Positions 48,106 to 56,513 of a stretch of DNA of 64,000 nucleotides are shown piece by piece (within the stretch, counting starts at the first letter, position 1; every line of letters begins with the position of its first letter). A model generated the notes under the pieces. That model made no database searches. It saw nothing but the letters and a program-made list of their open reading frames with translations, and was not told the DNA's origin. The translations under genes and the position numbers were made by a program. The stretch comes from Lutibacter sp. Hel_I_33_5 (GTDB lineage: Bacteria; Bacteroidota; Bacteroidia; Flavobacteriales; Flavobacteriaceae), in assembly GCF_007827455.1 (NCBI RefSeq), contig NZ_VISM01000001.1, forward strand, positions 744,001-808,000, in the 5' to 3' direction.

Positions 48106-48164
48106 TGTCTGATCGAGCGCAGTCGAGACCTAATAAAGACCTCTCGACTGCGCTCGAGGTGACA
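48106..48164. repeat. Paired REP-like palindromes (TCGACTGCGCTC family)
   Basis: TGTCTGATCGAGCGCAGTC and CTCTCGACTGCGCTCGAGG form a pair in inverted orientation, ending in TGACA. It starts at the base after the rdgB stop codon. Confidence 0.75.
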
Positions 48165-48199
48165 TGCATCATTAAACTAAACAAATATTCATAAACTTT

Positions 48200-48225
48200 T
48201 GTCATTCTTGCTAAAACAGGAATTA
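48200..48225. repeat. Degenerate REP-like palindrome (TGTCATTC family)
   Basis: TGTCATTCTTGCTAAAACAG is followed by GAATTA, a decayed relative of the element at 58715. It lies 21 bp upstream of the ABC permease start. Confidence 0.4.
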
Positions 48226-48245
48226 CGGATAAGAATCACAGAAAG

Positions 48246-49274
48246 GTGAAAAACAAAACATACACAAAACACTTTATACTACTTTCAGTTGTACTGTTGG
48301 TCTTGTTTTTTGTGAATATTAGTTTAGGTTCTGTTTCTATTCCGTTTGAAGATATTTTTAAATCTTTAACGGGAGGAAATGCTGTAAAAGAAAGTTGGCA
48401 TACGATTATAGTTAACTTTAGATTACCAAAAGCAATAACTGCTATATTAGTAGGTTCTGGATTATCAATTTGTGGTTTGTTAATGCAAACCTTGTTTAGA
48501 AATCCGCTTGCGGGTCCATTTGTACTCGGAATTTCTTCTGGTGCTAGTTTAGGTGTGGCTTTGTTAATTTTAGGTTCATCAATTTTTGGTGTCATATTAT
48601 TAACTGCTTCATTTTCTAATTGGGCGATGGCTATTGCAGCAAGTTTAGGTGCTTTTTTAGTGTTATCAGCAGTAATTATTGCAGCAAATCGTGTTAGAAA
48701 TACCATGTCAATTTTAATTATTGGATTGATGTTTGGCTCACTAACTTCTGCAGTAATCTCAGTATTGGCATATTTTTCTGAGGCAACTCAGATTCAGCAA
48801 TTTCTATTCTGGAGTTTCGGTAGTTTAGGTAACTTATCTTGGCAAGAATTATCTGTTTTCATCATTATTTATGGCATTGGAATCATTGGAACGTTATCCG
48901 TAATAAAACCTTTAAACAGTTATTTATTAGGTGAAAACTACGCAAAAAGTTTAGGGATTAATATTAAAAAAAGTAGAAATATAATTTTACTAATCACAAG
49001 TTTATTAACAGGAGTTATTACCGCTTTTTCTGGACCTATTGCTTTTATTGGTCTAGCCGTACCACATATTGCAAAACTGATTTTTACCACATCTAATCAT
49101 AAAATATTATTACCTGCTTCGGCAATTTTAGGAGCTATCATATTATTAATCTGTGATGTTATTGCACAATTACCAACAAGTGAATTCACCTTGCCAATTA
49201 ACGCAATAACTTCATTATTTGGTGCGCCGGTAGTTATTTGGTTATTAATTAGAAAGAAGAAGATATTTGTATGA
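48246..49274 (+). CDS. FecCD-type ABC transporter permease
   Basis: The protein has 342 residues and nine or ten transmembrane helices. The motifs FRLPKAITAILVGSGLSICGLLMQTLFRNPLAGPFVLGISSGASLG, LIGLMFGSL and GPIAFIGLAVPHIAK identify the FecCD/BtuC family, which imports iron-siderophore, heme or cobalamin. The start is GTG. It overlaps the ATPase gene by 8 bp. No substrate-binding lipoprotein or TonB receptor lies beside it, so the substrate cannot be told. Confidence 0.9.
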   Translation: MKNKTYTKHFILLSVVLLVLFFVNISLGSVSIPFEDIFKSLTGGNAVKESWHTIIVNFRLPKAITAILVGSGLSICGLLMQTLFRNPLAGPFVLGISSGASLGVALLILGSSIFGVILLTASFSNWAMAIAASLGAFLVLSAVIIAANRVRNTMSILIIGLMFGSLTSAVISVLAYFSEATQIQQFLFWSFGSLGNLSWQELSVFIIIYGIGIIGTLSVIKPLNSYLLGENYAKSLGINIKKSRNIILLITSLLTGVITAFSGPIAFIGLAVPHIAKLIFTTSNHKILLPASAILGAIILLICDVIAQLPTSEFTLPINAITSLFGAPVVIWLLIRKKKIFV

Positions 49275-50103
49275 TGAAAGTAAAAAACCTTTAAATAAAT
49301 TAACGATTAAACATCAAAAGAAACATATCGTATTAAAAACTGAAAATCTATCTATAGGTTATCAAACAAAAAAGTATCAAAAAGTAATTGCTTCAGAAAT
49401 TGATTTATCTATAAAAAAAGGTTCGTTTGTCGCTATTTTAGGAAAAAACGGAATAGGAAAATCTACCTTATTAAGAACACTATCTAAGGTTCAGAATTCT
49501 TTAAAAGGTGCTATTGAAATTAATCAAAAAAACATATCTGATTATACACATCAAAAACTAGCAACGTCATTAAGTATGGTGCTTACCGAACGTTTACCAG
49601 AAAGTCAGCTTACAGTTTTTGAACTAGTAGCTTTAGGGCGTCAACCTTATACAAATTGGATTGATACTTTATCAGAAAAAGATATTTCTAAAATCAATTG
49701 GGCATTAGAACATACTGAAATAGCACATCTAAAAAACAATCGTTTTTACGAATTAAGCGACGGACAATTACAACGTGTTTTAATTGCAAGAGCTTTGGCG
49801 CAAGACACAGAAATTATCATTTTAGATGAACCCACAGCACATTTAGATATCCATCATACTATAAAAATATTTTCGCTGTTAAAAAAGTTAGTCGCAACAA
49901 CACAGAAAACAATATTGATTTCTACTCATGAAGTAAATCTCGCCATTCAATTAGCTGATGAACTTATCTTATTATCCGAAGAAAAAACGCTAAGCGGAAC
50001 ATCAGAAGAACTCATCAATCAAAATGCATTTGAAGAATTATTTCCTAAAGAAATGATCAGTTTTAACAAATCATTAAAACAATTTGTTATCCAGAAAAAA
50101 TAA
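49267..50103 (+). CDS. ABC transporter ATP-binding protein (FecE/BtuD type)
   Basis: This 278-residue ATPase powers the FecCD-type permease encoded immediately upstream. Walker A is LGKNGIGKSTLLR, the signature is LSDGQLQRVLIARALAQ (D in place of the usual G at position 3), Walker B is IIILDEPTAHLD, and the H-loop is STHE. The start is TTG at 49267, overlapping the permease stop by 8 bp. There is no in-frame ATG before Walker A. Together the two genes form a minimal importer core. Confidence 0.9.
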   Translation: MYDESKKPLNKLTIKHQKKHIVLKTENLSIGYQTKKYQKVIASEIDLSIKKGSFVAILGKNGIGKSTLLRTLSKVQNSLKGAIEINQKNISDYTHQKLATSLSMVLTERLPESQLTVFELVALGRQPYTNWIDTLSEKDISKINWALEHTEIAHLKNNRFYELSDGQLQRVLIARALAQDTEIIILDEPTAHLDIHHTIKIFSLLKKLVATTQKTILISTHEVNLAIQLADELILLSEEKTLSGTSEELINQNAFEELFPKEMISFNKSLKQFVIQKK

Positions 50104-50104
50104 A

Positions 50105-50135
50105 TTGCTTACTGCGTAACATTTTGTTACTTTTA
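50105..50135 (+). promoter_or_regulatory. Candidate promoter of the M28 peptidase gene
   Basis: TTG (50105-50107), a 20-bp spacer and TACTTTTA (50128-50135) fit the Bacteroidota -33/-7 pattern with one mismatch. The ATG is 24 bp downstream. Confidence 0.45.
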
Positions 50136-50158
50136 TCACCCAATTAAAAATTTAATAA

Positions 50159-51190
50159 ATGAAGAAATTATTATATGTTGCTATTTCTTTTACATTGGTT
50201 TCTTGTGGTGTAAATAAAAACGCCTCAAGTAACGACCCTAATGTAGATTATGCCGAAAAATATGCGCAAACAATTACTGCTAAAGACTTAAGCAAACATT
50301 TATACATCTATGCTTCTGACGAATTTGAAGGTAGAAACACCGGAGAACCAGGTCAGAAAAAAGCGGTAGAATATTTAAGAAACTTTTATAAAAGTAACGG
50401 TATTGTTTCTCCTGCAGGAGTTGATAATTACTTCCAAAAAGTGCCTTCTGCTTATTTAAGTAATAACCGTAGAGGAATGAAATTAAACGATTCTGAAAAC
50501 GTACTTGCTTTTATTGAAGGAACAGAAAAACCTGAAGAAATTGTTGTGATTTCTGCGCATTTGGATCATGAAGGTGTTAAAAATGGACAAATTTATAACG
50601 GTGCAGATGATGATGGTTCTGGAACTGTAGCTATTTTAGAAATTGCAGAAGCATTTCAAAAAGCGTCTAAAAAAGGGAAGAAACCTAGACGTTCAGTGTT
50701 ATTTTTACATGTTACCGGTGAAGAAAAAGGATTATTAGGTTCTAAGTATTATACAGAAAACCCAATTTTTCCTTTAGCAAATACTGTCACTAATTTAAAT
50801 ATAGATATGGTTGGTAGAGTTGATGAAAATCATACAGAAAACCCAGATTATATCTATTTAATTGGTGCTGATAAATTAAGTACAGAACTACATAATGTTT
50901 CTGAAGCTATTAATACTAAATACACCAATATTGGTTTAGATTACACCTATAATGATGAAAACGACCCAAACCGTTTTTATTATAGATCTGACCATTATAA
51001 TTTTGCAAAACATAATATTCCTATTATTTTTTACTTTAACGGTGTGCATGCAGATTACCACCAACCTTCTGATACACCTGATAAAATTAATTACCCATTA
51101 TTAGAAAAAAGAACACGTTTGATTTTTCATACGACTTGGGAATTGGCCAACCGAGAAAATCGTGTGGTAGTTGATAAAGCTGAAAAATAA
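50159..51190 (+). CDS. M28 family zinc aminopeptidase lipoprotein
   Basis: This protein of 343 residues has a lipoprotein signal (lipobox TLVSC). The di-zinc M28 peptidase residues are seen as SAHLDHEG (His and Asp), GADDDGSGTVAILEIAEAF (bridging Asp), TGEEKGLLGSKYY (Glu pair), NIDMVGR (Asp) and YHQPSDTPDKI (His). RSDHYNFAKHNIPIIFY is also typical. It would release N-terminal amino acids from peptides in the periplasm or at the cell surface. It is monocistronic, with a promoter-like sequence upstream and a strong terminator downstream. Confidence 0.92.
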   Translation: MKKLLYVAISFTLVSCGVNKNASSNDPNVDYAEKYAQTITAKDLSKHLYIYASDEFEGRNTGEPGQKKAVEYLRNFYKSNGIVSPAGVDNYFQKVPSAYLSNNRRGMKLNDSENVLAFIEGTEKPEEIVVISAHLDHEGVKNGQIYNGADDDGSGTVAILEIAEAFQKASKKGKKPRRSVLFLHVTGEEKGLLGSKYYTENPIFPLANTVTNLNIDMVGRVDENHTENPDYIYLIGADKLSTELHNVSEAINTKYTNIGLDYTYNDENDPNRFYYRSDHYNFAKHNIPIIFYFNGVHADYHQPSDTPDKINYPLLEKRTRLIFHTTWELANRENRVVVDKAEK

Positions 51191-51213
51191 AAACTTATTA
51201 TTTTTAGACATAT

Positions 51214-51241
51214 AAAACCTCACTTTTTGCGAGGTTTTTTT
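51214..51241 (+). terminator. Terminator of the M28 peptidase gene
   Basis: AAAACCTC pairs with GAGGTTTT, followed by a T-run, 24 bp behind the stop. Left-end element S4 begins 12 bp later. Confidence 0.8.
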
Positions 51242-51253
51242 GTTTTAGAAAAC

Positions 51254-51353
51254 GGGTGTTTTTTCTCTTGATTTTTTACTTGAAAAATGATAACTTCGTT
51301 AACTCCGAATATAAATCATTAAAACGATGCATATTCGTGAAGTTGTGTGTCAT
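51254..51353 (+). repeat. Short attC-like left-end element S4
   Basis: The element has GGGTGTTTTTTCTC (51254-51267), then the spacer and GTTAAC (51298-51303). CGAATAT (51306-51312) pairs with ATATTCG (51331-51337) around the conserved CATTAAAACG loop, followed by GTTGTGTGTCA. It is homologous in layout to S1-S3. It marks the left boundary of the six-gene glycan-acylation operon. Confidence 0.6.
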
Positions 51354-51395
51354 GCTAAGAAAAAGATTAGAATAGTCTATAAAGAGAAAATATTT

Positions 51396-53126
51396 ATGAT
51401 AATAAGTACATTCAAAGAACTCAAAAAAAATCTGAAAAAGGATTTAAAGGCGCTTCCAACTATAAAGGTTGCTCTATTAGGGGATAATGCAACACAGTTT
51501 TTGGGAATAGCAATAAGGGGAGTAGGAGTCGAAAGAGGATACAACATTGAATTTTTTGAAGCTGATTATAATCAAGTAGAACAACAATTTCTTGACCCAA
51601 CATCTGAATTATATAGTTTTGATGCTGATTATGTAGTCGTTTCTCAATCTACGCACAAATTATTATCTACTTATAATGAAAAGGTTGCTGAAAGTCAAAG
51701 TCTTGTTGCGGATGAACGATTAGAATTCATAAAATTGATGTGCAACTCCATTCTATCGAGGTTGATTTATTTCAATTATCCAGAAATTGAAGACAACGTA
51801 TTTGGAAGTTATGCCAATAAAGTAGAAAGTTCTTTTACATACCAGATTCGAAAGCTCAATTATGAGCTGATGAATTTGGCTCAGCAAAACTCCAATCTTT
51901 TCATTTGCGATATTGCGGCTTTACAAAATAAATTCGGACGAGATATGATGTTTAATTCGTCTGTATATGTAACTACAGAAATGATATTTTCAATTGATGC
52001 TATTCCTTATGTAGCTTCACGCGCAATGGATCTTATTAGCGCAGCTCAAGGAAGATTCAATAAATGTTTGATATTAGATTTAGACAATACGATGTGGGGC
52101 GGAGTAATTGGAGATGATGGTTTGGAAAACATCCAATTAGGTCATGGTTTAGGCATTGGAAAGGCTTTCACTGAATTTCAAGAATGGATGAAAAAATTAA
52201 AAAACAGAGGTGTTATTCTCGCTGTATGCTCTAAAAATACTGAAAAAATTGCTAAAGAGCCTTTCGAAAAACATCCTGACATGATATTAAAACTGAGTGA
52301 TATCGCTGTGTTTAAGGCAAATTGGGATAATAAGGCTGATAATATCCGGCAAATTCAGTCTATTCTAAATATAGGTTTTGATTCAATGGTATTCTTAGAT
52401 GATAATCCTTTTGAGCGGAACATGGTTCGTCAGAATGTACCTGGGATTACTGTTCCTGAACTCCCTGAAGATCCAGGAGAATATCTAGAGTATCTTTATA
52501 GTCTGAATCTTTTTGAAACAGTATCATACTCTTACGCTGATGTTGACCGTACAAAGCAATATCAAGTAGAAAATCAAAGAGTTATCTTGCAAAAGAGTTT
52601 TACCAATGAAGCTGAATTTCTAAAAAGCATGGACATGGTTTCTGAAGTAAAACCATTCGATAAATTTAACACACCACGTGTGTCACAGCTTTCACAGCGG
52701 AGCAATCAATTTAATCTCCGTAATGTCAGATATTTAGAAGCAGACATTGAAAACATTTCTAATGACGATAATTTCCGAGATTTTAGCTTTACTCTTTCAG
52801 ATAAATATGGAGATAATGGATTAATTTGTGTTATCATACTTGAGAAAAAAAACAAAGAAACACTATTTATTAATACATGGTTTATGAGCTGTCGTGTTTT
52901 GAAACGAGGAATGGAAAACTTTACGTTAAACACAATTACTAAGTATGCAAAAGAGAATGGTTTCAAAAAAATTATTGGTGAATACATAGAAACACCTAAA
53001 AATAAAATGATGAAAAATCATTATCATGAACTTGGTTTTTTATCTATATTTACCGACGATCGAAACCTTTATGAATTAGATATTGCAAATTACACAAACA
53101 AAGAATGTTTTATAACAACAAAATAA
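51396..53126 (+). CDS. FkbH-like HAD-IIIC family protein
   Basis: The protein has 576 residues from the ATG at 51396. The ATG at 51327 lies inside element S4 and is unlikely. An SGNH-like N-terminal region (about 20-210) precedes a HAD phosphatase domain with D228/D230 in LDLDNTMWGGVIGDDG and later FLDDNPFERNMVR. The C-terminal third (about 400-576) is a GNAT-like fold that contains LSQRSNQFNLRNVRY. FkbH, OzmB and BryA are known to take 1,3-bisphosphoglycerate, dephosphorylate it and load a glyceryl unit onto an acyl carrier protein. The ACP gene follows with no gap. There is no polyketide synthase nearby, so the glyceryl-ACP probably feeds the downstream MBOAT (inference). Confidence 0.88.
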   Translation: MIISTFKELKKNLKKDLKALPTIKVALLGDNATQFLGIAIRGVGVERGYNIEFFEADYNQVEQQFLDPTSELYSFDADYVVVSQSTHKLLSTYNEKVAESQSLVADERLEFIKLMCNSILSRLIYFNYPEIEDNVFGSYANKVESSFTYQIRKLNYELMNLAQQNSNLFICDIAALQNKFGRDMMFNSSVYVTTEMIFSIDAIPYVASRAMDLISAAQGRFNKCLILDLDNTMWGGVIGDDGLENIQLGHGLGIGKAFTEFQEWMKKLKNRGVILAVCSKNTEKIAKEPFEKHPDMILKLSDIAVFKANWDNKADNIRQIQSILNIGFDSMVFLDDNPFERNMVRQNVPGITVPELPEDPGEYLEYLYSLNLFETVSYSYADVDRTKQYQVENQRVILQKSFTNEAEFLKSMDMVSEVKPFDKFNTPRVSQLSQRSNQFNLRNVRYLEADIENISNDDNFRDFSFTLSDKYGDNGLICVIILEKKNKETLFINTWFMSCRVLKRGMENFTLNTITKYAKENGFKKIIGEYIETPKNKMMKNHYHELGFLSIFTDDRNLYELDIANYTNKECFITTK

Positions 53127-53366
53127 ATGAAAAATCAAAAAATTTTAATTCAAATACAAGAAATCTTCCGTGACCAATTGGATAATGATTCAATTGTATT
53201 AACGGGAGCTACAACAGTGAATGATGTGGATGATTGGGATTCCCTAACTCATATAATGTTAGTTGTTGCAGTTGAAAAACATTTTAAAATAAGATTTGCA
53301 TCTAACGAGATTCTTTCATGGAAGAACATCTCTGAAATGATTTCATGCATACTTAAGAAGCTGTAA
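53127..53366 (+). CDS. Acyl carrier protein
   Basis: This 79-residue four-helix ACP has the phosphopantetheine attachment Ser39 in DVDDWDSLTH. Its ATG follows the FkbH stop codon directly, which implies translational coupling. This is the usual partner of FkbH-like enzymes and would carry the glyceryl thioester. It is distinct from the fatty-acid ACP (the DSLTH motif and shorter acidic helix II are typical of dedicated ACPs). A 102-bp gap with no visible feature separates it from the methyltransferase. Confidence 0.92.
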   Translation: MKNQKILIQIQEIFRDQLDNDSIVLTGATTVNDVDDWDSLTHIMLVVAVEKHFKIRFASNEILSWKNISEMISCILKKL

Positions 53367-53468
53367 TATAAATCCATTGTTTTTTATCTAACACCACATC
53401 AATATTCCTGGGGCTAAAAACAAATAACATAACCTCTATCAAATCATTTATTAAAGAGCAAGATCTTA

Positions 53469-54302
53469 ATGACACTCCTAGAAAAACTCACTTCTAAAAA
53501 CAGATTACTTGCGGTATTGTATGATAATTGTCCTGATGAAATAAAAGAATCAAAACTTTATAAACATACAACAACATACCTTCAATCGTATTTAGACCAT
53601 CAGAAACTAACTTCCGATGATCTAACCGATATATATGGTGAGTTTATTTTTTACTTCAACAAAGACTGTAAAAGGTTTATAAAAACAGGAAAATACCCTT
53701 GTGAATTAGGGATAAATAATTATAGCCCGAGTAGGGTTGAATATGATTTGGTCCTTTTGATGTCTGTTCTCTTTGCACCGCACAGGTTTCAAATTATGGA
53801 TTTACTAAAAACAAGCAATTGTTCTGGTAAGGCTTTGTATATAGGAATTGGTCCTGGTTTAGAAATTTCGATTACTCAATCCTTCTATGAAACTATATAC
53901 GCATATGACTTGTCCCTAAACTCATTTGTACAAAAAAACTACCCTTCTGTAAGGTTTTTTGAAGAATTGTACACTGGCCAACAGAAAAAATATTTCAATA
54001 CAATATATATAATCGAACTGCTTGAACATTTAGATAATCCTTATTCATTAATTAAAATTTGTTATGAATCACTTGACAAAGAAGGGAAACTAATTTTAAC
54101 CACCGCAAGCGATCTCCCTCAATTTGATCATTTATATAATTTCCATAAAGACCATGTTGAATTTGAAAAATACGTAACCGATTTAGGATTCGAAATCAAC
54201 AAAAAAACTACTATCGAACAAGAATATTTAGTGATGCAAATTCAACCAACTAATACTTTCTACATATTAATAAAAAAAGAAGAACATGGGCAAAAAATAT
54301 GA
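53469..54302 (+). CDS. SAM-dependent methyltransferase-like protein
   Basis: In this 277-residue protein a Rossmann-fold core begins near residue 112 with ALYIGIGPGLEISI (SAM-binding GxGxG) and continues with AYDLS (acidic residue after strand 2) and TIYIIELLEHLDNP, the pattern of class I methyltransferases. The N-terminal 100 residues (HQKLTSDDLTDIYGEFIFYFNKDCKRFIKTGKYP) are helical and not recognised. Neighbouring genes suggest methylation of a sugar or of the acyl group. It overlaps the next methyltransferase gene by 17 bp. Confidence 0.75.
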   Translation: MTLLEKLTSKNRLLAVLYDNCPDEIKESKLYKHTTTYLQSYLDHQKLTSDDLTDIYGEFIFYFNKDCKRFIKTGKYPCELGINNYSPSRVEYDLVLLMSVLFAPHRFQIMDLLKTSNCSGKALYIGIGPGLEISITQSFYETIYAYDLSLNSFVQKNYPSVRFFEELYTGQQKKYFNTIYIIELLEHLDNPYSLIKICYESLDKEGKLILTTASDLPQFDHLYNFHKDHVEFEKYVTDLGFEINKKTTIEQEYLVMQIQPTNTFYILIKKEEHGQKI

Positions 54303-55026
54303 GAAACAATTACATAATGAACGAGAACAGCTCATAAATGTTCTAAGACAAACTACATTCTTTCAGTTTGATCAAGAAATAATTCACAAACAAGTTATTC
54401 CATATGCAAGTTATTCTCCATGGGAAACAGACTCTGAATTTAAAAAACTCTATGACGCTGTAAAAGACAACACTTTAGTTGATATTTATCGTAGCTATGA
54501 ATTATGGACATTAGTAAAAAACATGAAGACAATAGAAGGTGACATTCTTGAAGTTGGTGTTTGGCGGGGTGGTACAGGAGCAATTTTAAGTAAAGCTTCT
54601 GAAGATAGTGATTCCAAAGTTTATCTAGCCGATACTTTTACTGGTGTTGTAAAGGCCACTGAGGAAGATACCGTATATAGAGGAGGAGAGCATTCCGATA
54701 CTTCTGATAGAATAGTAAATGAATTGTTGGAAAAAGTGAAATCAAAAAACTCCGTTGTTCTAATAGGTGTTTTCCCTGATGATTTCCCAAATTTAAAAAT
54801 TGAAAAAATTAAATTATGCCACATTGATGTTGATACTTATCAATCCGCTAAGGATATTTTCGAATATTCTTGGGCTAGGTTAGAAGTAGGAGGAGCCGTT
54901 GTGTTTGACGATTACGGATTTTGGACTTGTGAAGGTATTACCAAATATTTCAATTCATTAGATCTTACAGATGGATTTAAAATCCATAACCTGAACGGTC
55001 ACGGGATTATCATAAAAACTAAATAA
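54286..55026 (+). CDS. TylF/MycF-type O-methyltransferase
   Basis: This protein of 246 residues resembles the TylF/MycF macrocin-O-methyltransferase family, which methylates hydroxyls of sugars in antibiotics and glycans in a Mg- and SAM-dependent way. Visible are GDILEVGVWRGGTGAILSKA (SAM motif I), LADTFTG, HIDVDTYQSAKDIFEYSW (metal-binding Asp pair) and GGAVVFDDYGFWTCEGITKYF. It is coupled to the preceding methyltransferase by a 17-bp overlap. In this operon it could methylate a glyceryl hydroxyl or the acceptor sugar; the sequence does not say which. Confidence 0.85.
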   Translation: MGKKYEKQLHNEREQLINVLRQTTFFQFDQEIIHKQVIPYASYSPWETDSEFKKLYDAVKDNTLVDIYRSYELWTLVKNMKTIEGDILEVGVWRGGTGAILSKASEDSDSKVYLADTFTGVVKATEEDTVYRGGEHSDTSDRIVNELLEKVKSKNSVVLIGVFPDDFPNLKIEKIKLCHIDVDTYQSAKDIFEYSWARLEVGGAVVFDDYGFWTCEGITKYFNSLDLTDGFKIHNLNGHGIIIKTK

Positions 55027-55062
55027 TTACAATAAAAAGATCAAAGTTTAAATTCCCATCCA

Positions 55063-56511
55063 ATGATTTTTAATTCATTCAGCTTTTTTATTTTTTTTTC
55101 AATCGTCTTTTTTCTGTACTATTCACCATTGAAGAAAAAAGCAAAAACTCAAAATTTGTTACTGCTTTTTGCTAGTTATTTCTTTTATGGTTATGCAAAT
55201 TGGGAGATGATACCTTTGTTATTGGTTGCTACGACTATTTTCTATTTTTTGGGGATAGCAATTCAAAAAAGCACAGAGAAAAAAGCTTTGATATTTAATT
55301 CATTGGGGGTGTTCTTGGGTGTCGGACTATTGCTTTATTTTAAGTATTTAAATTTCTTTATAGAATCTTTTTCTGATCTGTTTAATACAATTGGACTAAA
55401 GGTAAATTCTACAACATTCAATATCATTTTACCTTTGGGGATTAGTTTTTTTACTTTTAGACTTATAAGTTATGTAATAGAAGTACGTAGAGGTAAAATG
55501 GAGGCTACTACGGATTTTGTTGACTTTGCAACCTATGTTGCCTTTTTTCCAACAATCCTATCTGGTCCAATTGATAGACCCAATCGTTTTATACCGCAAT
55601 TACAATCTAAACGTTCGTTTGATTATAATTTAGTTGTAGATGGTTGCCGACAGATACTTTGGGGGTTATTTCAAAAAGTGGTCATTGCAGATAATTTAGC
55701 TGGGTTAATTAATGACGTTTGGACTGATATTCCCAATCAATCAGGAAGTACATTACTAATTATAGCAATTCTGTATAGTTTTCAGATATACACTGACTTT
55801 TCGGGATATTCGCATATGGCCATTGGTGTTGGGAAAATTCTAGGCTTTCAAATTACTAAAAATTTTAATTACCCTTTTTTCTCAAGAAATCTAGCAGAAT
55901 TCTGGAGAAATTGGCATATATCATTAACTTCCTGGTTAACAGATTATATTTTCATGCCGCTAAATGTTAAATTTAGAAACCTTGGTATTTGGGGTATCAT
56001 TCTAGCTATAATTATTAATATGCTGTTAGTTGGAATGTGGCATGGGGCTACTTGGACGTTCGTTGTTTTCGGTTTATATAATGGCTTACTTTTCATACCT
56101 TTGATTCTTACTGGCTCAATTTTTAAAAAGAAAAAATTAAAAACAAATAAGTTAGGGTTACCATCACTAAATGACTCTTTGAGAATTATTAGAACCTTTT
56201 TAATTGTGACTTTGGGTTTGATAATGTGTAGAGCTGAAAATATTGATCAGGCAATAAGTTATATATTAAAAATAATATCACCATCGCTTTTCACAAAACC
56301 AATTCTAACAGGAATGTCTTTAGCCTTAACAACAATAATCTTTTTGTTTATTTTCGTAATAGTTGAATGGTTATCAAGAAAAAATGAATTCCCATTATCT
56401 AATTTAAAGATCAACAAACCGCTTGAATATACACTATACTTTACAATTATATTTGCTATAATTTACTTTGGAGATTTTGGCACAAATCAGTTTATCTATT
56501 TTAAATTTTAA
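55063..56511 (+). CDS. MBOAT family O-acyltransferase (AlgI-like)
   Basis: This 482-residue membrane-bound O-acyltransferase has about eleven hydrophobic helices. The family motifs are TDFSGYSHMAIGVGKILGF, FWRNWHISLTSWL with H285, and GMWHGATWTFVVFGLYNG with the catalytic H327. AlgI, PatA and DltB members move an acyl group from a cytoplasmic thioester carrier across the membrane to a periplasmic acceptor. Here the FkbH-ACP pair upstream would provide the carrier-bound group. The next gene, 2 bp away, is the SGNH-like partner that AlgI and PatA systems also use. The acceptor is probably a surface polysaccharide. Confidence 0.92.
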   Translation: MIFNSFSFFIFFSIVFFLYYSPLKKKAKTQNLLLLFASYFFYGYANWEMIPLLLVATTIFYFLGIAIQKSTEKKALIFNSLGVFLGVGLLLYFKYLNFFIESFSDLFNTIGLKVNSTTFNIILPLGISFFTFRLISYVIEVRRGKMEATTDFVDFATYVAFFPTILSGPIDRPNRFIPQLQSKRSFDYNLVVDGCRQILWGLFQKVVIADNLAGLINDVWTDIPNQSGSTLLIIAILYSFQIYTDFSGYSHMAIGVGKILGFQITKNFNYPFFSRNLAEFWRNWHISLTSWLTDYIFMPLNVKFRNLGIWGIILAIIINMLLVGMWHGATWTFVVFGLYNGLLFIPLILTGSIFKKKKLKTNKLGLPSLNDSLRIIRTFLIVTLGLIMCRAENIDQAISYILKIISPSLFTKPILTGMSLALTTIIFLFIFVIVEWLSRKNEFPLSNLKINKPLEYTLYFTIIFAIIYFGDFGTNQFIYFKF

Positions 56512-56513
56512 CA

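Noticed and set aside
48236..48706. 156-codon open frame antisense to the FecCD permease gene
   Set aside because: It is a shadow of a well-conserved permease on the other strand; its composition is low-complexity and it has no recognisable motif.
51327..51395. ATG at 51327 as start of the FkbH-like gene
   Set aside because: It lies inside palindromic element S4 and adds a Lys/Arg-rich tail not expected in the family; ATG 51396 starts the conserved region.
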